This document shows, piece by piece, positions 14,303 through 15,814 of a stretch of DNA of 15,814 nucleotides. Position 1 is the first letter of the stretch; each line of letters starts with the position of its first letter. The DNA is from Bacteroidales bacterium (GTDB taxonomy: Bacteria > Bacteroidota > Bacteroidia > Bacteroidales > VadinHA17). The stretch spans positions 1 to 15,814 of the forward strand of contig JAUYBT010000157.1 of assembly GCA_030692905.1 (NCBI GenBank), written 5' to 3'. The position numbers and the translations under genes are program-made. The notes below the pieces were generated by a model that was not told the DNA's origin, did not search any database, and saw nothing but the letters and a program-made list of their open reading frames with translations.

Positions 14303-15814
14303 TTATAATTGCCTTATCAGTTCTTTTGCTTTATCCACTGTATATGCCCCAGCAATATCTTTCTTGTCGAAAACCATAAAATATAGGAAGTTTCGCCCGG
14401 CCAATTCAGCCCATTTATTTCCTAAACGACATTTGGCAGCACTATCGGAATTGTCACGGTCATCACCTTTTGTTTCTATGATTATAACTTTGCCGGATTT
14501 TGAGACAGCTATAAAGTCGGGGTAATGGTTGGATTGAAACCCATTTATCGAAAACCCTTTACCTCTGCCTAAATTGCGATGCCAGAAGGAAATGTTTGGC
14601 AAACTCGCAATATCTGTAATTACTGTGGACTCAAAGTTATTCATGGCTCCTTCACGTTCATACAGGGAATTTCCAATCGAAGCGCCAAGTGAGCCAGGTA
14701 CTATCATTTCGGAGAAATTCCATGCAGGAGCAGTTGACACTTTGCCAATCTTAATAAGATCATTGAACCGGCTTTCAGCATAAGAATCTGCATGAATGCG
14801 GATCTTTGCTTTAATCTTGTCCGAATAACTCAACTTTCTTACAAGAATATCCTGCAATTGTTCAGGATTAAGCTGGTTCAGAATCCGTTCCACATAAATC
14901 CTTATCTCCTGATCCGGAATAGGGTACAAATTGCCGACAAGCTGAACAATCTGATAGGCGATGTCTTTAATCTGGCCATCTTTTGGCTTTGCAAGAATAT
15001 ATTCAACAATCGGATCCTTCACCCTCATATCTTCTATCTTGGTAAAGCGTGGTGCATATTCGTCTTTCTTAATCTGCTCAATATCCACCTTGTAGAGATC
15101 CGAAGAAATCTGATCAAAGTCAATTTTTGAATCTTCACTACCTAATTTGAAATCTTTAAGAAGAGACTCCTGGTTGAGCAATATTGTATCTGTTCCGAAT
15201 ACATCGCTCTGCTGGACCTGCAAAAAGAATTGAGGCAGTTTAATCTTTGATGCAATATCTTTATTTACATCAACAATCCGATAACGCTTTACTTTATCAC
15301 CCATTTCCTGAAATATATTTTCATCAATTGGTTGCTGATTTTGTTTTTCAATCTCTGCATCCATCTCCCGGTTTTGTTCTTCTGCCATACTCTCAATTTC
15401 AGCGATTGCTGAAATCTTCTTTTCAGGAGTATTTACGGAATCAGGATTGTATGAAATACGGTCTACTTCGATTTCTTCCTCTGCATTTGCCATTTCCCCT
15501 AGCCTTTCCGGGAAAAGAAATGATTCCAGAGGCTTCTCGATTATCTTATTCTTAACTTCTTCGGGCATATCATCTTTGTCCCTATAATCCTTTTCACTGA
15601 AACCCGAGGCCTGCAACCCTTTGACAATATTCTGCAAGGTCTCATTGAATCTTTCAGAAGCAGTAAGTACATAAGATATATTAAGCAATGGGGCCGAATG
15701 TTGCATTACATAAGGTTGCCGCAATACACGTCCAAGTATCTGTTCAACATCAACCGCAGAGGACTTGTCTGCCAGGGATGCAAGAATATAGGCAAACGGG
15801 CAATCCCAGCCTTC
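14303..15814 (-). CDS. Type III restriction Res-like SF2 helicase with C-terminal PD-(D/E)XK nuclease, C-terminal part
   Basis: The visible 503 residues are the C-terminal part; the N-terminal helicase motifs lie beyond the right edge, so the reading frame is open to 15814. Motif V (EGWDCPFAYIL) is at the very edge, and motif VI (QILGRVLRQP, arginine fingers) is about 24 residues on; both are standard in Res subunits. A charged, Glu-rich linker follows. The nuclease is at the end: a Glu in NNFES, then SFWHRN, HYPDFIAV and IIIETKGDD supply the E...PD...ExK core (visible residues about 394, 433, 447 and 449), intact for cleavage. Res enzymes use ATP to communicate between sites and cut foreign DNA with a Mod methyltransferase partner; no mod gene is seen in this window. 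It leads into rhuM and the Argonaute gene in one apparent transcript. Confidence 0.88.
   Translation of the reverse strand, partial: EGWDCPFAYILASLADKSSAVDVEQILGRVLRQPYVMQHSAPLLNISYVLTASERFNETLQNIVKGLQASGFSEKDYRDKDDMPEEVKNKIIEKPLESFLFPERLGEMANAEEEIEVDRISYNPDSVNTPEKKISAIAEIESMAEEQNREMDAEIEKQNQQPIDENIFQEMGDKVKRYRIVDVNKDIASKIKLPQFFLQVQQSDVFGTDTILLNQESLLKDFKLGSEDSKIDFDQISSDLYKVDIEQIKKDEYAPRFTKIEDMRVKDPIVEYILAKPKDGQIKDIAYQIVQLVGNLYPIPDQEIRIYVERILNQLNPEQLQDILVRKLSYSDKIKAKIRIHADSYAESRFNDLIKIGKVSTAPAWNFSEMIVPGSLGASIGNSLYEREGAMNNFESTVITDIASLPNISFWHRNLGRGKGFSINGFQSNHYPDFIAVSKSGKVIIIETKGDDRDNSDSAAKCRLGNKWAELAGRNFLYFMVFDKKDIAGAYTVDKAKELIRQL

Noticed and set aside
1..15814. CRISPR arrays, tRNA or rRNA genes
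   Set aside because: No regularly spaced direct repeats and no RNA-gene signatures were seen anywhere in the window.

Overview
The window is an AT-rich stretch (low GC throughout) that most likely comes from a Bacteroidota bacterium. The evidence is a TonB-dependent receptor remnant with the phylum's typical N-terminus, two promoters of the Bacteroidota form (TTG or TTTG, 18-19 bp, TAnnTTTG), weak or absent Shine-Dalgarno sites, and the gene content. Apart from the first ~770 bases, nearly everything is on the minus strand.

Region 1 (1-768, plus strand): the 3' end of a group 3 [NiFe]-hydrogenase large subunit, followed 2 nt later by a single-domain response regulator broken by two lesions. 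Region 2 (817-2877): a 686-residue FAD oxidoreductase of the geranylgeranyl-reductase type with a C-terminal SRPBCC/START-like domain, perhaps acquired by transfer. Region 3 (2878-3744): a gene graveyard holding an IS4-type transposase N-terminus (plus strand), the 3' end of a ferrochelatase gene, and the 5' end of a TonB receptor gene that still has its promoter; the last two are joined in a chimeric junction.

Region 4 (3745-7828): a compact six-gene operon headed by an ArsR-type regulator fused to a rhodanese domain. It is followed by a four-helix membrane protein, a cysteine desulfurase, a secreted heavy-metal-binding-domain protein, a nucleoside phosphorylase and a DsrE-family protein. 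A perfect 16-bp inverted repeat overlaps the promoter and is the probable operator. The theme is sulfane sulfur (persulfide) sensing and handling, possibly with metal stress. Region 5 (7974-11014): a four-gene metal-homeostasis operon with a CzcD-like CDF exporter, a divergent CDF-like protein with Cys ligands, a DUF302 protein, and an EamA/DMT transporter ending in a 64-residue tail with 23 histidines.

Region 6 (11193-15814, running off the right edge): a tight defence-type operon reading type III Res-like helicase/PD-(D/E)XK nuclease (C-terminal part only), then a RhuM family protein, then a prokaryotic Argonaute of 681 residues. The Argonaute start codon directly abuts the RhuM stop codon. 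Its guide-binding MID pocket looks intact, but at least two PIWI catalytic aspartates are replaced (Gly458, Tyr522). It should therefore bind guide and target without cutting, which points to the co-transcribed helicase-nuclease and/or RhuM as the effector. This is the most interesting part of the window.
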